DNA of 64,000 bases from Bufo bufo. Its lineage: Eukaryota > Chordata > Amphibia > Anura > Bufonidae. The notes under the pieces are model-generated. The model worked only from the letters and a program-made list of their open reading frames with translations, had not been told where the DNA came from and made no database searches. The translations under genes were made by a program, and so were the position numbers. This document shows positions 12,130-23,642 of this stretch, one piece after another. The stretch lies in assembly GCF_905171765.1 (NCBI RefSeq), contig NC_053391.1, positions 148,743,917 through 148,807,916 on the forward strand. The letters run 5' to 3'. Within the stretch, counting starts at the first letter, position 1; every line of letters starts with the position of its first letter.

Positions 12130-13190
12130 AATATCTCATCTGTAAGTGGCAAAAATATGTGAACCTTTAAGATTAGCAAATAGTTTGAACTTTGAAATTA
12201 GTTTGAGCTTTCAATAAATGAGATGACAAGCAGATGTAAGTGGGCAACCTGTATTATTTAAAGAATGGATAACTATCAAAGTCTGTTCTTCTAAACACGT
12301 TTGTCGAAATGTATCATGGCACAAACAATAGAGAATTCAGAAGGATAGTTGATGCTCATCTGACTGGAAAAGTTTATCAACCATCTGTGAAGAGTTTGAA
12401 ATCCACCAATCCACAGTCAGACAGATTGTGCCAAAATGAAGGAAACGTGAGACCATTGCTACCTTCTCCAGGAGTGGTCAACCAACAAACATCAAGTCAA
12501 GAGCAAGGTGTGTAATAGTCATCGAGGTCACAAAGGAACCCACATAATCTCTAAGCAACGCCTTTATCACATTAGCTAATGTTAATGTCCAGGAGTCCAT
12601 CATAAGGGAACACTGAGAAACAATAATGTGCATGGCAGGATTGCAAGGAAAAAGAAGCTGCTCTCAGTCAGTTGCTAAAAATCACCTGGGCAAGCCAAAG
12701 GGCTATTGGAACAATGTTTTGTGGATGGATGAGCCCAAAATAGATATTTTTTTTGTTTAAAAAAAGTGTTATGTTTTGAAAAATAAAAACACTGCATTCC
12801 AAGATAAAAACCTCATCCCACCTGGGAAAAATGGTGGTGGTAGCATTGTGTTTTTGGCTTGTTTTGCTGCATTTGGGCAAGGACAGCTTACCATCATTGA
12901 TGGAAGAATGAATTCTGAATTATGCCAGCAAATGCTAAAGGAAAATGTCAGGACATCTGTAAGTGAGGTGAATCTCAAGAAAATGATGGTCATGGGGCAA
13001 GACAACGACCCTAAGTACACAAGTTGTTCTACCAAAGAATAAAGAATAAAGCTAAAATTTAAGAATACAAAGTCAAAGTACTGACCTTAACCCATTAGAA
13101 ATGTTGTGGAAGGACCTGAAGCAAGCAGTTCATGGGAGAAAACCCATCAACTTAACAGAGCAAGTGCTTATGCGCTAGGGACAGTGTTTC
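12130..13190 (+). pseudogene. Decayed Tc1-like transposase
   Basis: The left part contains AAAAATATGTGAACCTTTAAG and, from 12308, MYHGTNNREFRRIVDAH. The best-preserved stretch (12776-13042) reads GGGSIVFLACFAAFGQGQL and QDNDPKYTS, equivalent to the Tc1 region around the second catalytic Asp. The last recognisable piece, around 13090, matches the DLNPIENLW-type segment (TTAACCCATTAGAAATGTTGTGG). Frames are broken throughout and an AT insertion lies near 12745. This is an old, inactive copy of a different Tc1 family from the two elements at 27300 and 43556. I could not find its terminal repeats. Confidence 0.7.
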
Positions 13191-13452
13191 TGAAAACGAT
13201 TAATAGAAGAATATTGGAGAGGGAGAGTGCAGGGAGACTTATTCTGCATCTGTTTTTATTTATTCCTACATTTATTTATTTATCAACCATAAACTAAGAT
13301 ATGCAATTCAATACCAATAAGATGGAAACCTTTATTATTTCAGTGCCAGCGTGCCAACCAATACAATCCAGTCTACACCCCTTAGCTCTTTTATCCAGAC
13401 TGTATATAATTTCATTGTGTAATACTGTTGAGGGGGCCCTAACCAAATCCTT

Positions 13453-14645
13453 TAGTCCTTCTCCTCCTGGATGGGCCCCTTCTGGGTCAGGGCCTCAAAG
13501 CTGCAGCTTCCCCTGCTTCCCCTATAGCTACGGCCCTGGTCTGCATCATTCTGCTGGTGACCGTGATACAGCTGCACAGCTGGTTTCCATCTGCATGTTT
13601 CTAAACAATCTGTGGCCTCAATCTTTTATCCAGACTCTGTCATTGCTCCACTATGTGGCTTCCTCATGCTGCCAACTCGACACCATGTCACCTTGCCACT
13701 TATTTTTATCACCATGCTGCTGCTGATGCTGCTTAAAAGGCCTTAAACTGATCACCAGGCCCACAATTTAATAAAGGTTTTGTAATCAATAAACCCAACT
13801 TGCTTTTGTGGGCTGCATCAGTGGCATAGCTCGAATTGACTGGGCCCCACAGCAAATTTTTGAATGGGGCTCCATCTCACAGTAATTTTTTAGCGACCCC
13901 TTCCTTTCATGCCGCCCCCATTTTAGGTGTGGGCCTGCTGGTGAGCTGACCCTGTAAAACATCATATGAGAGGGCCTTCAGTTGAGCTGACCCTCTAAAA
14001 CATTAGGGGCGAGGGCCTGCTGGTGAGCTGACACTCTAAAACATTATATGCAAGTGCCTGCTGATGAGCTGATGCTCTAAAATATTATATGCAAGTGCCT
14101 GCTCCTGAGTTGACCCTCTAAAATATTAGGGGCGAGGGCCTGCTGTTGAGATGACCCTCTAAAAGACTAAAACAATCCTTTAGTCCTCCTCCTCCTGGAT
14201 GGGCCCCTTCTGGGTCAGAGCCCCAAAGCTGCAGCTTCCCCTGCTTCCCCTATAGCTACGGCCCTGGTGTGCATTAATCTGCAGGTGACTGTGATACAGC
14301 TCCACAGATTGTTTAGAAAGATTCAGATGGAAACCATCTATGGCCTCAGTCTTTTATCCAGACTCTGTCATTGTGCCACTATGTGGCCTCCTCATGCTGC
14401 CATCTCCACACCATGTCACCTTGACACTCATTTTTATCACCATGCTGCTGCTGATGCTGCTTAAAAGGCCTTAAACTGATCATCAGGCCCACAATTTAAT
14501 AAGGGTTTTGTAATCAATAAACCCAACTTGCTTTTGTGTGCTGCATTAGTGGCGTAGCTGGAATTGACTGGGCCCCACAGCAAATTTTTGAATGGGGCTC
14601 CATCCCACAGTTCTTTTTTAGCGACCCCTTCCTTTCATGCCGCCC
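13453..14645. repeat. Direct duplication, offset 728 bp, around a tandem array in hAT B
   Basis: The segment 13453-13917 (from TAGTCCTTCTCCTCCTGG to TTTCATGCCGCCCC) recurs at 14181-14645, an offset of 728 bp with scattered differences and a few short gaps. Between the copies (13918-14165) lies a tandem array with units like GGGCCTGCTGGTGAGCTGACCCTCTAAAACATTA, about 55-60 bp each. A longer version of the same array lies at 60400-60895 in hAT C. The duplicated block therefore belongs to the element's 3' subterminal region. Several short frames in it (13301-13726, 14267-14464) are not genes. Confidence 0.8.
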
Positions 14646-17444
14646 CTCTGGTGGAGTTGAGAAGTCGGGGGCAATCCAGGCCTTGTTCATTTTTATCTGA
14701 GTCAACTTGTCAGCATTGCCAGTGGACAAGCGGATACGCTTATCTGTTATAATGCCACCAGCAGCACTAAATACACGCTCAGGCAAAACGCTGGCGGCAG
14801 GGCAGGCCAGAACCTCCAAGGCGTAGAGCGCAAGTTCGTGCGACACGTCTAGCTTGGACACCCAATAGTTGTAAGGCACTGAGGGATCATTGAGGATGCT
14901 GGCACGGTCTGCTATGTATTCCTTCACCATCTTCCAAAACATTTCCCTCCTTGTACCACTAGGCCGCGCTTCAGGGTGAGGTTGCTGGTGGGGTGTCATG
15001 AAAGTGTCCCATGCCTTGTGTGTTCCCCTTGTCTCCCTTCCTTGGTTGCCTAAGGAAGTACGGACTCTGTTGGCCGCGTTGTCAGATGGAAAATTTTGGA
15101 GCAATCTCTCAACAAGTACCTTTTGGTATTGCACCGTTTTACTCGTCCTCTCCACCACAGGAATGAGAGATGAGAAGATCTCTTTGTAGCGGGGGTTGAG
15201 TAATCCGTGTTATCTAAAATGCATATAACGCGAGGTTCGCGGGAAAAGCAGCCTAACATGAAGTCAGCCATGTTCGCCAGAGTACCAACAGGCAAGACGT
15301 CGATGTCGAAATCAGGATGACTCTCCATCTCCTCATCCTCCTCCTCTTCTGCCCATCTACGCTTAACAGATAGAATTAAAGTTCCACGGGTACTACCCTC
15401 TGTAGCAGAGGCAACTGTCTCCAGCTCTTCCTCCTCCTCTTCATGGTCCAATTCACACTGAGAAGACAAACTGTGGGTGGTCTGGCTATCACCCTGTGTA
15501 ATGTCCTCCCCAATTTCCTTGTCTGCCACATTCAGAGCGTCGTTCTTTATTTGTGAGCAGCGATCGTTTGAGTAGACACAGCAGTGGCATGGTTACGCTG
15601 ATAATAGCGTTATCGCCACTAACCATCTGTGTGGATTCATCAAAGTTTTTTAAAACCTCACAGAGGTCTGACATCAATGCCCACTCCTCGCTTGTGAATA
15701 GTAACAGTTGACTCGAAAGGTGACGACCATGTTGCAGCTGGTATTCCACTACTGCTCTCTGCTGCTCACAAAGCCTGGCCAACATGTAGAACGTAGAGTT
15801 CCAGCGTGTGCTCACGTCACACAACAGTTGGTGATCTGGAATCCGCAAGCGCTGCTGCAGCGTTGACAGACCAGCTGAAGCTGTGGACGACTTGAGGAAA
15901 TTGGCACAAACACGGCGCGCCTTCACTAGTAGCGCTGGAAAATTGGGGTAGGTTTAAACCGCTAAACCACTAAGTTTAAGACGTGGGCTAGGCAGGGGAT
16001 GTGTGTCAGGTTGCCAAGCTCCAAAGCCACCACCAAGTTATGGCCATTGTCAGACACAACCATGCCTGATTGTAGGTTGAATGGCCAGAGCCACAGCTCG
16101 GTCTGGTCCCTTATACCCTGCCACAGCTCTGCGGCGGTGTGCTGTTTGTCCTCTAAGCAGATCATCTTCAGCACGGCCTGTTGATGCTTATCCACAGCAG
16201 TGCTATACTGCTTCCAGCTAGCGGACATTTGGATGCTGTGCTGGGACAGGGAAGTGAATTTTGTTGCTGATGGTTCATGAGAAGGTCCAGTTGCAAGGCG
16301 AGGAACATCCGGGCCTGCAACTTCTACAGGGGATTGGCCAGCGGTGTGTAACACAGAGGAAGAGGAGGCAGTGGTGTGACCCGCAGACCTAGATTGTGGA
16401 CCCAGGCATTCGGCCCACTCATTAGGGTGCTTGGATGCCATGTGGCGGATCATGCTGGTGGTTGTGAGGTTGCTAGTGTTCACACCCCGGCTCATTTTGG
16501 TACGGCACAGGTTGCAAAGTACCACTCTTTTGTCGTCTGCACTTTCCTCAAAAAAAGCGCCATACTGCGGAACACCTACCCCTTGGCAAGGTAGATTTAC
16601 ACATGGGAGTACTCGGTGTAACGGTTGCGGGCCTGTTTGTTGTGGGCCGACTTCTCCCTTTTGCAACCCCACTGCCTCTTTCAGCCTGTTGCTTTGCTGC
16701 GGATCCCTTCCCCTCTGTACTGCTGTCCTCGCTCGGCTTTTCACCTTCCCATGTTGGGTCAGTGACCTCATCGTCCACCACATCCTCTTCCACTTACTCA
16801 CTCTGCTCATCCTCCTTACTTGACCTAACCACAACCTCGGTGATTGACAACTGTGTCTCATCATCTTCCACCTCGTGAACGAATTATTGCCGTTCACCAC
16901 CGTCATCTTCTTGAGATTGTGAAGGCTCAAGAGGTTTGGAATCAGGGCACAATATCTCAGGTCCCTCTTCAAGCATGCTGGGCGCGAGGGCCAAATGTAA
17001 TAGTGGCGCTGGAAAGAGCTCGTTTGGCAAGAGTGTGGGATCACTCGTTTGGCAAGATGGGAGGAAGGAAGATCAGAGTGAGGATTCGGTTGACCAGACT
17101 CTTGGCTACAGAGACTGGACTTGTTGGAAGAGAGGGTGGTGCTTAACCGACTTGAAGCATTTTCTTTAGCAATCCAACTGACCAACTGTTCGCATCGGTC
17201 CGACAAAGACAGTGTTGTCCTGCGCCGCCCAGCTAAGTTAGACAGGAAGATGGGTACGGTGGATGTTTTTTTTTTCTGGTGCACTGGCAGCAGGCACAGT
17301 TTCATTGCGCCCAGGGCCACGGCCTCTGTGTGCACCATCAGCATCACGCCCACTTCCCCATCCCTTAATGCTCGCCTTCTTCATATTAATGGTTTTGTCA
17401 CTAGATGTGGCGCAGATTGTTTTACTGTCCGCTAAAGACACCAT
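14514..17444 (-). pseudogene. hAT transposase B (BED finger and hATC domain), disrupted
   Basis: Read from 17444 leftwards. An N-terminal piece starts near MKKASIKGWGSG. The piece 17353-15962 contains a good BED zinc finger near 16550-16400 (YGAFFEES, LCNLCRTKMSRG, MIRHMASKHPNEW), then the core region (MVVSDNGHNLVVALELG, HVLNLVV). The next piece (15926-15489) has DVSTRWNSTFYMLARLCEQQ. The piece 15529-15050 is acidic, and 15158-14514 ends with the hATC dimerisation domain (CPAASVLPERVFSAAGG, IKMNKAWIAPDF). All hAT landmarks occur in order, but frames change at least four times. It is closest to the fragment at 61033-61884. It is inactive as it stands. Confidence 0.88.
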
Positions 17445-18120
17445 TTTCTGATGTAGTACAGTATTGGTTACAGAACACCACAGATTATGGACACTATATT
17501 AGGCTCAGATTATTGGAATTTGCAATGCAGACACAGTTTTCGGATGTAGTACAGTATTGGTTACAGAACACCACAGATTATGGACACTATATTAGGCCCA
17601 GATTATTGGAATTTGCAATACAGACACAGATTTTGGATGCAGGACAGTATATGTCGCAGAAACCCACAGAATATGGACAATATATTAGGCCCAGATTATT
17701 GGAATTTGCAATACAGACACTGTTTTCTGATGTTATACAGTAATGGTTACAGAACACAACAGATTATGGACACTATATTAGGCCCAGATTATTGTAATTT
17801 GCAATACAGACACAGTTTTCGGATGCAGGACAGTATATGTCACAGAAACCCACAGAATATGGACACTATATTAGGCCCAGATTATTGGAATTTGCAATAT
17901 AGACACTGTTTTCTGATGTAGTACAGTATTGGTTACAGAACACCACAGATTATGGACACTATATTAGGTCCAGATTATTGTAATTTGAAATACAGACACT
18001 GTTTGCAGATGTAGTTCAGTATTTTTTACACAAAGCCACACACTATGGACACTAGATGTGGCCCAGATTATTAAAAACACAGTCTGCGGATGATGTACAG
18101 TATATGTCACTAATATGTAT
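17440..18120. repeat. 93-bp tandem repeat, about 7 units, in hAT B
   Basis: Units such as GATGTAGTACAGTATTGG, ATTATGGACACTATATTAGG and GATTATTGGAATTTGCAATA recur every 93 bp (unit starts at 17450, 17543, 17636 and onwards). Two alternating forms exist (GTAGTACAGTATTGG and GCAGGACAGTATATG), so there is some higher-order pattern. The array is upstream of the transposase start, as in the other hAT copies. Confidence 0.85.
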
Positions 18121-18149
18121 AAAATAAAAATATCTTGCTGCTGTCAAAC

Positions 18150-18624
18150 ACACACAGTAGTCCTTAAAAGGACTTTGGGATCTTTGAAAAGCTTTTAGTA
18201 GTAAAAACTGAAAATTTCTCTCCCTGCACTATCTGTCCCTTCCTTAGCACTGTCCCTGAGACTGCAGGTAAATAGATTGCTGCTCTAAAACATACACACA
18301 CACACACACACACACGCACTCTCACACACTAGTCCTTAAAAGGACTTTTGGTTCTTGGAAAAGCTTTCTCAGAATAAAAACTGTGCACCCGATTACGCGT
18401 TTCGGCCAGCCAATCACTGTAATGCCAACATGGCTACTGGCATTACAGGGAGGGAAGTACTTACCTGCACCTTTATTGGCTCCTTAAAACCTGTGAAACG
18501 TGCGGGGAGGAGACTCGAGCATTGCGCTCGAGCACATGCGATACTTGGTTGAGTACCGCCATGTGCTGAGCATAGCGATGCTTGAGCCGAACAGATATTC
18601 GGCCGAGCATGCTTGCTCATCAGT
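18150..18624. repeat. Terminal segment of hAT B with duplicated AGTCCTTAAAAGGACT motif
   Basis: The palindrome AGTCCTTAAAAGGACTTT occurs twice (about 18160 and 18332), each followed by a similar GAAAAGCTTT...AAAACTG stretch, with a (CA)n tract between (about 18290-18316). The last 130 bp carry GCTCGAGCAC-like motifs and end GCTCATCAGTAC. These are probably transposase-binding and cleavage sequences, by analogy with other hAT elements. Confidence 0.65.
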
Positions 18625-18639
18625 ACTTAAAACTTAAAT

Positions 18640-19130
18640 TTTTTTTTGTTAAAAATTTTTTTCTTACATACTTTTTAACTTTCTTTTTTTGTCCCACTCT
18701 GGGACTTCAACTTTTGGGGGTCTGATCCCCTTTACAATGCATTACAATACTCCAGGGGGCTGTATCTCAGAGGCTCACACGGATGGCAGCCACGATGCCT
18801 AAGGAAGCCATCCCAGCCATCGGGTCCCCGTCACAGCAGCGCGGGGACCTGATGGACACGTGGACCCGTCAGGATACTGCACGTCCCGCGGTCAGCGCTG
18901 ACCACGGCAGTGCAAAGATTAATGTGCCGGCATCGATGTTTTCACCCATGCCGATGCATACAGCAGGGGTCTGGCTATCAGTGACTGCTGGGCCCCTGCA
19001 GCTGATCGGGCGGGCATAGCTCCTGCACCCGCCCGATCAGCACGCTGTAGCTGTATGGCGCTGGGATTTCTGACCCAGTTCCCAGGGCCGTACATATACG
19101 GCGCTGGTATCCTATGGGTTAAAATTCCTC
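18640..19130. repeat. GC-rich dispersed repeat (probable)
   Basis: A T-rich lead-in is followed by a CpG-rich block containing GGCCCCTGCAGCTGATCGGG and GTACATATACGGCGCTGG, ending in CCTATGGGTTAAAA. GC content is much higher than in the surrounding DNA. The short inverted pair TGATCGGGCGGGC / GCCCGCCCGATCA at about 19001-19039 supports a structured repeat. A frame at 18783-19019 has no recognisable domain. I treat the block as a non-autonomous element and not as a CpG island of a gene. Confidence 0.45.
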
Positions 19131-20199
19131 TATGTTTTGCTTGTACACCACAAGGAGATTGAATTCCTTTAGTGGCGTAATAGAAAGTTTAGAAATGTCT
19201 CATTCTTGTAAACATTGCAAAATAATTTCGTAGAGAATTCTGTATGGAACCAAAGTGATAACCATTATCAGATTTGAAATGAATATTCTATGTGGAGTAA
19301 ATATTCTATGTTGAACTCCGACAGTTAAAAGTGCTTATTGGTGGACAGTTACAATTGTCTCAGACAGAGTCCAAATTAATAGCATGCCCCTCCAGCTGTA
19401 ATGATGGGCTTACATGGGATGTAATGACAGCAGTAGGAAGGTGTAAATAACTGTTAATCAAGACCCATCTCTGCCAACTTGGTGCATTTCTTTCCTCTGA
19501 TGCCCATCTGTTTTAATGAGACCATTGAAACACCTCTGAGATTGCCAAGGGTAAGTTTCGGCCATCCACCTTGTCTACATAAAACTGCCCTCTAAAACCA
19601 TTACTGCATTATCCCCTCAAGGTCAAGGGGCAGTTGCTTTTCCACATGTGTCATATACATATTAGAAACATTTGTTTTTGAAATAAACATACTGTAGTAA
19701 TAGTTTAGAATCTGTTACGTGATTACCCTGCATCTCTTTGTATAATATTACATAGTCTTTGAAGCCTAAAACCATTTGACTTAACAAATAATATTGCAAA
19801 TATGCAATAATAGGGGCCAATGACTTCAGAAGCTTACAGTAGGCTAGAGAATACATAGCCTCAAGGGACTCTTTTAACAACTAGACATATGTGTAGAACA
19901 TATCTGTTTAGAATGCTTAGCATGTGAGGTCAGTAAAGGCAAGCACACATTACATAGCACCTGTCGTATTGACTGTACTGAACTCACAGAGAATGCACAC
20001 ATTGCAGGGGGTGGTGGACTTTCTTATTAGTAGGCCTATATAAAGCATATACCTTCACCCAATTATCATTTAATGTATTTGCTTTCTTTTTACAGCATTA
20101 ATTAAAACTGTAAGTAAAAAAACATATTGACACCATAGGAAACCACAGCATGCCCTTGTCATCTTGATGGATATATATTAGTGTTATCGTCATTAAAAC
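19131..20199. other. Non-coding, unassigned; possible conserved element at 19340-19640
   Basis: No tandem or palindromic structure. The part 19340-19640 has balanced composition and motifs such as CTGTTAATCA, CAGCTGTAATGATGG and GTTTTAATGAGACC. It is one of the least repeat-like stretches in the window, and so a candidate for ancestral conserved sequence. This is a weak inference. Confidence 0.35.
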
Positions 20200-20207
20200 C
20201 TTAAAAG

Positions 20208-20623
20208 TAGTGTTGAGCGAAGCGAGCTTCAGATGCTACATCCGAAGTCGCTTCGTTTAAAACTTTGGATTAATACTGTACGGAGATCCATCTTCGTACA
20301 GTATTAGAATGTATGGGATCTGATGAGCCGAAGTCAGTTATTCGCAAAATCACACAAGACTTTGTTGAATAACTTCGGTAGCTGATTTTGAAAGTTGATT
20401 TCGGTAGTTGGTTCCAAGTTTTAAAGTGGTTTTCCACTTTAAAAATCAACTACCAAAGTTATTCAACAAAATCTCATGTGACTTCGCAAATAACTGACTT
20501 CGGCTCATCGGATCCCATACATACTAATACTGTACGGAGATAGAACTCACTATGGTATTAATGCAAAGTTTTGAACGAAGTGACTTTGGATGTAGCATCA
20601 GAAGCTCCCTTCTCTCAACACTA
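20208..20623. mobile_element. Palindromic hAT-like MITE, 416 bp, with 8-bp duplication
   Basis: Begins TAGTGTTGAGCGAAGC and ends CTCTCAACACTA. The two halves are largely reverse complements (for example GACTTCGGCTCATCGGATCCC at 20493-20513 against GGGATCTGATGAGCCGAAG at 20309-20327). Flanks are CTTAAAAG (20200-20207) and TTTAAAAG (20624-20631), an 8-bp target duplication with one mismatch, which is the hAT size. The centre contains AAAGTGGTTTTCCACTTT. It has no coding capacity. Confidence 0.85.
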
Positions 20624-20639
20624 TTTAAAAGGATTGCTT

Positions 20640-20995
20640 GGAAATAAAAGTTCTGCTTTCTGTTCATTACACCGCCCGTCGTCTCGGAATTGCAGTGTAA
20701 TTACTTGTTCCATTCACTTGAATCGAATGAGTATGTGTAATTAAACTACATCGCCACTGCAAGGAAGAGGTGTAGTGTAATGACGAGAAAGGGGCACTCG
20801 CATGGGGCGCCGCCTCTTCTTCAAACAGCTGATCGGCGGTGGTGTTGGCTGTCCGACCCCAGCCAGTCATCAATATAAAACCCCTTTAAGTGTCTAGACA
20901 GTGGCTACTGACTTCTCTACCCCATACATTCACATACAGTAATATCAAGAAAGTCCAAGCTGTGCTTTAGGTCCCTTGCATGAAAAACAGCATCT
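20640..20995. other. Non-coding, unassigned
   Basis: Contains phrases like CAAACAGCTGATCGGCGG, which recur near 23001 (CAAACAGCTGATCGGG), so at least part is a dispersed repeat. Nothing else is supported. Confidence 0.45.
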
Positions 20996-20998
20996 TAA

Positions 20999-21439
20999 GG
21001 CCTCATGCACACGACCGTTGTTTTATTCCGTGTCCGTTGTTTCGTTTTTCGTGATTTTCTGCGGACCCATTGACTTTCAATGGGTCAGTTGAAAACTCGG
21101 CTAATGCACCGTTTGACATCCGCGTCCGTGATGAGTGGTTCCAGTCCGTCAAAAAAATATAACCTGTCCTATTTTTTTCACGGAAAACGGTTCGCGGACC
21201 CATTCAAGTCAATGGGACCGTTAAAAAACGCGGAGGCACACAAGATTGTCATCCGCGTCCGCTTTTTTCCTATTATTTGCATGGCAAACTTGACTTAGAC
21301 TTTTTTTTACTTTCCTTCATGTCTGGTGATCCTCCAAAAATAAAGGAAGACACACGGAAACAAAAACGGAAACGGATCACGGAACAACGGAACCCCATTT
21401 TGCGGAACGGAACACAACAGCGGTCGTGTGCATGAGGCC
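20999..21439. mobile_element. Palindromic MITE, 441 bp, with TAA duplication (PIF/Harbinger-like)
   Basis: The termini are exact inverted repeats: GGCCTCATGCACACGACCG at the left and CGGTCGTGTGCATGAGGCC at the right. Both sides are flanked by TAA (20996-20998 and 21440-21442), the 3-bp TWA duplication typical of PIF/Harbinger elements. Inside are CGGACCCATT...CAATGGG-type inverted segments. The same terminal family appears as partial copies at 30763-31034 and 51412-51716. It is non-autonomous and has no protein. Confidence 0.85.
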
Positions 21440-21442
21440 TAA

Positions 21443-21796
21443 ATGTTTGCTGGGGTCTACTTAATCTTGTTTGGCACCCACATACTTGCTATACCATTGC
21501 AAATTACTTCAACCAGACAACTAAATATCTACTGTATATTGTATCCATCTTACTGTGATTATATTTACACATATAGCTACTTTGATTAATATATTTGCCA
21601 AAACAGATTTTAGTCGACAACTGCATGTTTATCATATATGAATCACAATAGTAAACTTAGAGGGGGGTTTATCAGAGTTCAATACTGATGGTCTATCCTC
21701 AGGATCGCAAACACAATGCAACATTGAATATATGAACTAATGCTATAGTAAGTATATAAATGAAGAGGTAATCAGCAAATATATTTTGATCAAACT
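21443..21796. other. Non-coding, unassigned
   Basis: AT-rich; nothing supported. Confidence 0.5.
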
Positions 21797-22336
21797 AAGG
21801 CTACTTTCACACTTGCGTTGTTCTTTTCCGGCATAGAGTTCCGTCACAGGGGCTCTATACTGGAAAAGAACTGATCAGGTATGTCCCCATGCATTCTGAA
21901 TGGAGAGTAATCCGTTCAGTTTGCATCAGGATGTCTTCAGTTCAGTCGTTTTGACTGATCAGGCAAAAGAGAAAACCGTAGCATGCTACGGTTTTATCTC
22001 CGGCGAAAAAAACTGAAGACTTGCCTGAATGCCGGATTAGGCATTTTTTCCCATAGGAATGTATTAGTGCCGGATCCGTCCTTCCGGTATGCGCATGCGC
22101 AGACTGAAAAAAAGGTGAAAAAATAAATGCCGGATCCGTTTTTGCCAGATGACACCGGAAAGACGGATCCGGCATTTCAATGCATTTTTTCGACTGATCA
22201 GGCATTTTTAAGACTGATCAGGATCCTGATCAGTCTTACTAATGCCATCAGTTAGCATACATTTTGCCTGATCCGGCAGGCAGTTCCGGCAATGGAACTG
22301 CTTGCCGGATCTCTCTGCCGCAAGTGTGAAAGTTCA
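21797..22336. mobile_element. Palindromic MITE (GGCTACTTTCACACTTGCG ends)
   Basis: The left end AAGGCTACTTTCACACTTGCG is mirrored by CGCAAGTGTGAAAG near 22319-22332; the right end lacks the outermost bases. The interior is rich in GGATCCGGCA / TGCCGGATCC and CTGATCAGG / CCTGATCAG inverted pairs, so it can fold over most of its length. There are no coding frames. A 3-bp duplication cannot be confirmed because the right end is eroded. Confidence 0.75.
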
Positions 22337-22535
22337 TCAATATCTAATCAGTGGAAGTCCGAAATGGGGGCACTGTTTAAAGATGCTGTAGCTCTTCAGT
22401 GAGCGCTGAGGCCTATTCACAGCATACCAGGCACAGTGCCATACTGTTATAGTGGCTGTGCATGGTATTGCAGTCACATTCATTCACTTTAATGGGGAGG
22501 AGTTGCAAATAAGCCCTGTTACCAATGAATGTGAT

Positions 22536-22947
22536 TAGAGATGAGCGAATTTCATATTTTGAAATTCGTCCATGCTTTGTTTACTGATAAAAGGTGAATT
22601 GCGTTATGGATTCCGTTACCATGGACCATAACGCAATTCTATGACGGAATGCATAACGGAATGCCTTTAGAGGCATTCCGTCATAATAGAAGTCTATGGG
22701 CTGCAAAACAGATCCGTCTCGTTTCCATTATCCAGGGGAGTCCTCTCCTGCATAACGGAAATGGGACGGATCCGTTTTGCAGCCCATAGACTTCCGTTAT
22801 GATGGAATGAATAACGGAATACCTCTAAAGGCATTCCATCATAGAATTGCGTTATGGTCAATGGTAACGGAATCCATAACGCAATTCACCTTTTACCAGT
22901 AAATGAAGTGTGAATGAATTTCAGAACCTGAAATTTGCTCATCTCTA
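22536..22947. mobile_element. Palindromic hAT-like MITE, 412 bp, with 8-bp duplication
   Basis: Begins TAGAGATGAGCGAATTTC and ends GCTCATCTCTA. The flanks AATGTGAT (22528-22535) and AATGTGTT (22948-22955) form an 8-bp duplication with one mismatch. The halves pair over nearly their whole length (GGTGAATTGCGTTATGGATT against AATCCATAACGCAATTCACC), meeting near CAGGGGAGTCCTCTCCTG (22733-22750). It is a near-perfect hairpin with no protein. Confidence 0.88.
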
Positions 22948-23052
22948 AATGTGTTGTCACTGGCCTAAGAAGGGGCTGTGTCTCTCATTGGTCTCTTCAA
23001 ACAGCTGATCGGGTTGTCAGGGGTCGAACCCCCATGATCAGATACCGATTAC

Positions 23053-23642
23053 TAGTGATGAGCGAAGTTTTAAAAAAATTTGATTCGGCTGCTTTACTGA
23101 ACTTCCACAAGAAATTCGATTAGTTATGAATTACTTCGTAATGAATCGCATTCCATTGTATAGAGCGAGTGCAATGATGGAGAATGGCGATTGCACCCCC
23201 CCTGTCATTTAACCCCTTAAATGCCGGCATCTGAGAGTCACATTAGGCCTTTCAGGGGGGTTAATTAGAGGTTAAAATAAAAAATACAAACTTACCTCAT
23301 CCATTTGATCACGGAGAGGCCGTCGAGACCATCTTGATTAAAGAAAATGTGCCAATTCTCACACACACTGACATGACGATGACACGTTATCACGATGGGC
23401 AGGTGCAGTGACATTATCACTGATGACGTCACCACTCATGTCCAGCGTGATCACGTCACATGTCAGCGCGAGTGAGCATTGGCGTGTTTTTTTCAATCAA
23501 ATGGATTAGGTAAAAGTCTTTTTTCTTACCGCAATTTCAAGAAAAATGTAATCACTACCACGAAGCGCCAAGAAATTCGGATTTTTTTTAATCAAATTTT
23601 TCCTGAACTTTGTATCGAATTCTCTTTGATTCACTCAACACG
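23053..23642. mobile_element. hAT-like MITE, about 590 bp
   Basis: Begins TAGTGATGAGCGAAGTTTT and ends near TTGATTCACTCAACACGA, matching the terminal consensus of the other hAT-like elements. The outer 40 bp on each side pair imperfectly (AAATTTGATTCGG against the reverse complement of the right end). The middle shares the CTTACCTCATCCATTTGATC phrase with the fragment at 9132-9440. I do not see a clean 8-bp duplication, so the ends may be off by a few bases. Confidence 0.65.

Larger units (their letters stand above)
13453..18624 (-). mobile_element. hAT-superfamily DNA transposon B (second family)
   Basis: From right to left: a terminal segment (18150-18624), a 93-bp tandem array (17440-18120), a broken transposase on the minus strand (17444-14514), and a 3' subterminal region with a large duplication (13453-14645). 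The right end, read on the minus strand, is TACTGATGAGCAAGCATGCTCGG. The subterminal region is rich in GCTCGAGCAC-type motifs, in place of the GTTCGC motifs of A, D and E. I could not fix the left end, so the left boundary given is the start of the duplicated block. Element C at 59775-61884 is the same family. Confidence 0.7.

Noticed and set aside
16431..16878. Overlapping plus-strand frames rich in Leu, Ser and Val
   Set aside because: They mirror the acidic, Glu/Ser-rich part and BED finger of transposase B on the other strand.
17440..18120. CRISPR-like regular array
   Set aside because: Units of 93 bp are contiguous and similar over their whole length, with no unique spacers; this is a minisatellite in a eukaryotic transposon.
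18783..19019. Possible exon or CpG island in a GC-rich block
   Set aside because: No domain or splice context, and the block has the structure of a dispersed GC-rich repeat (inverted TGATCGGGCGGGC pair).
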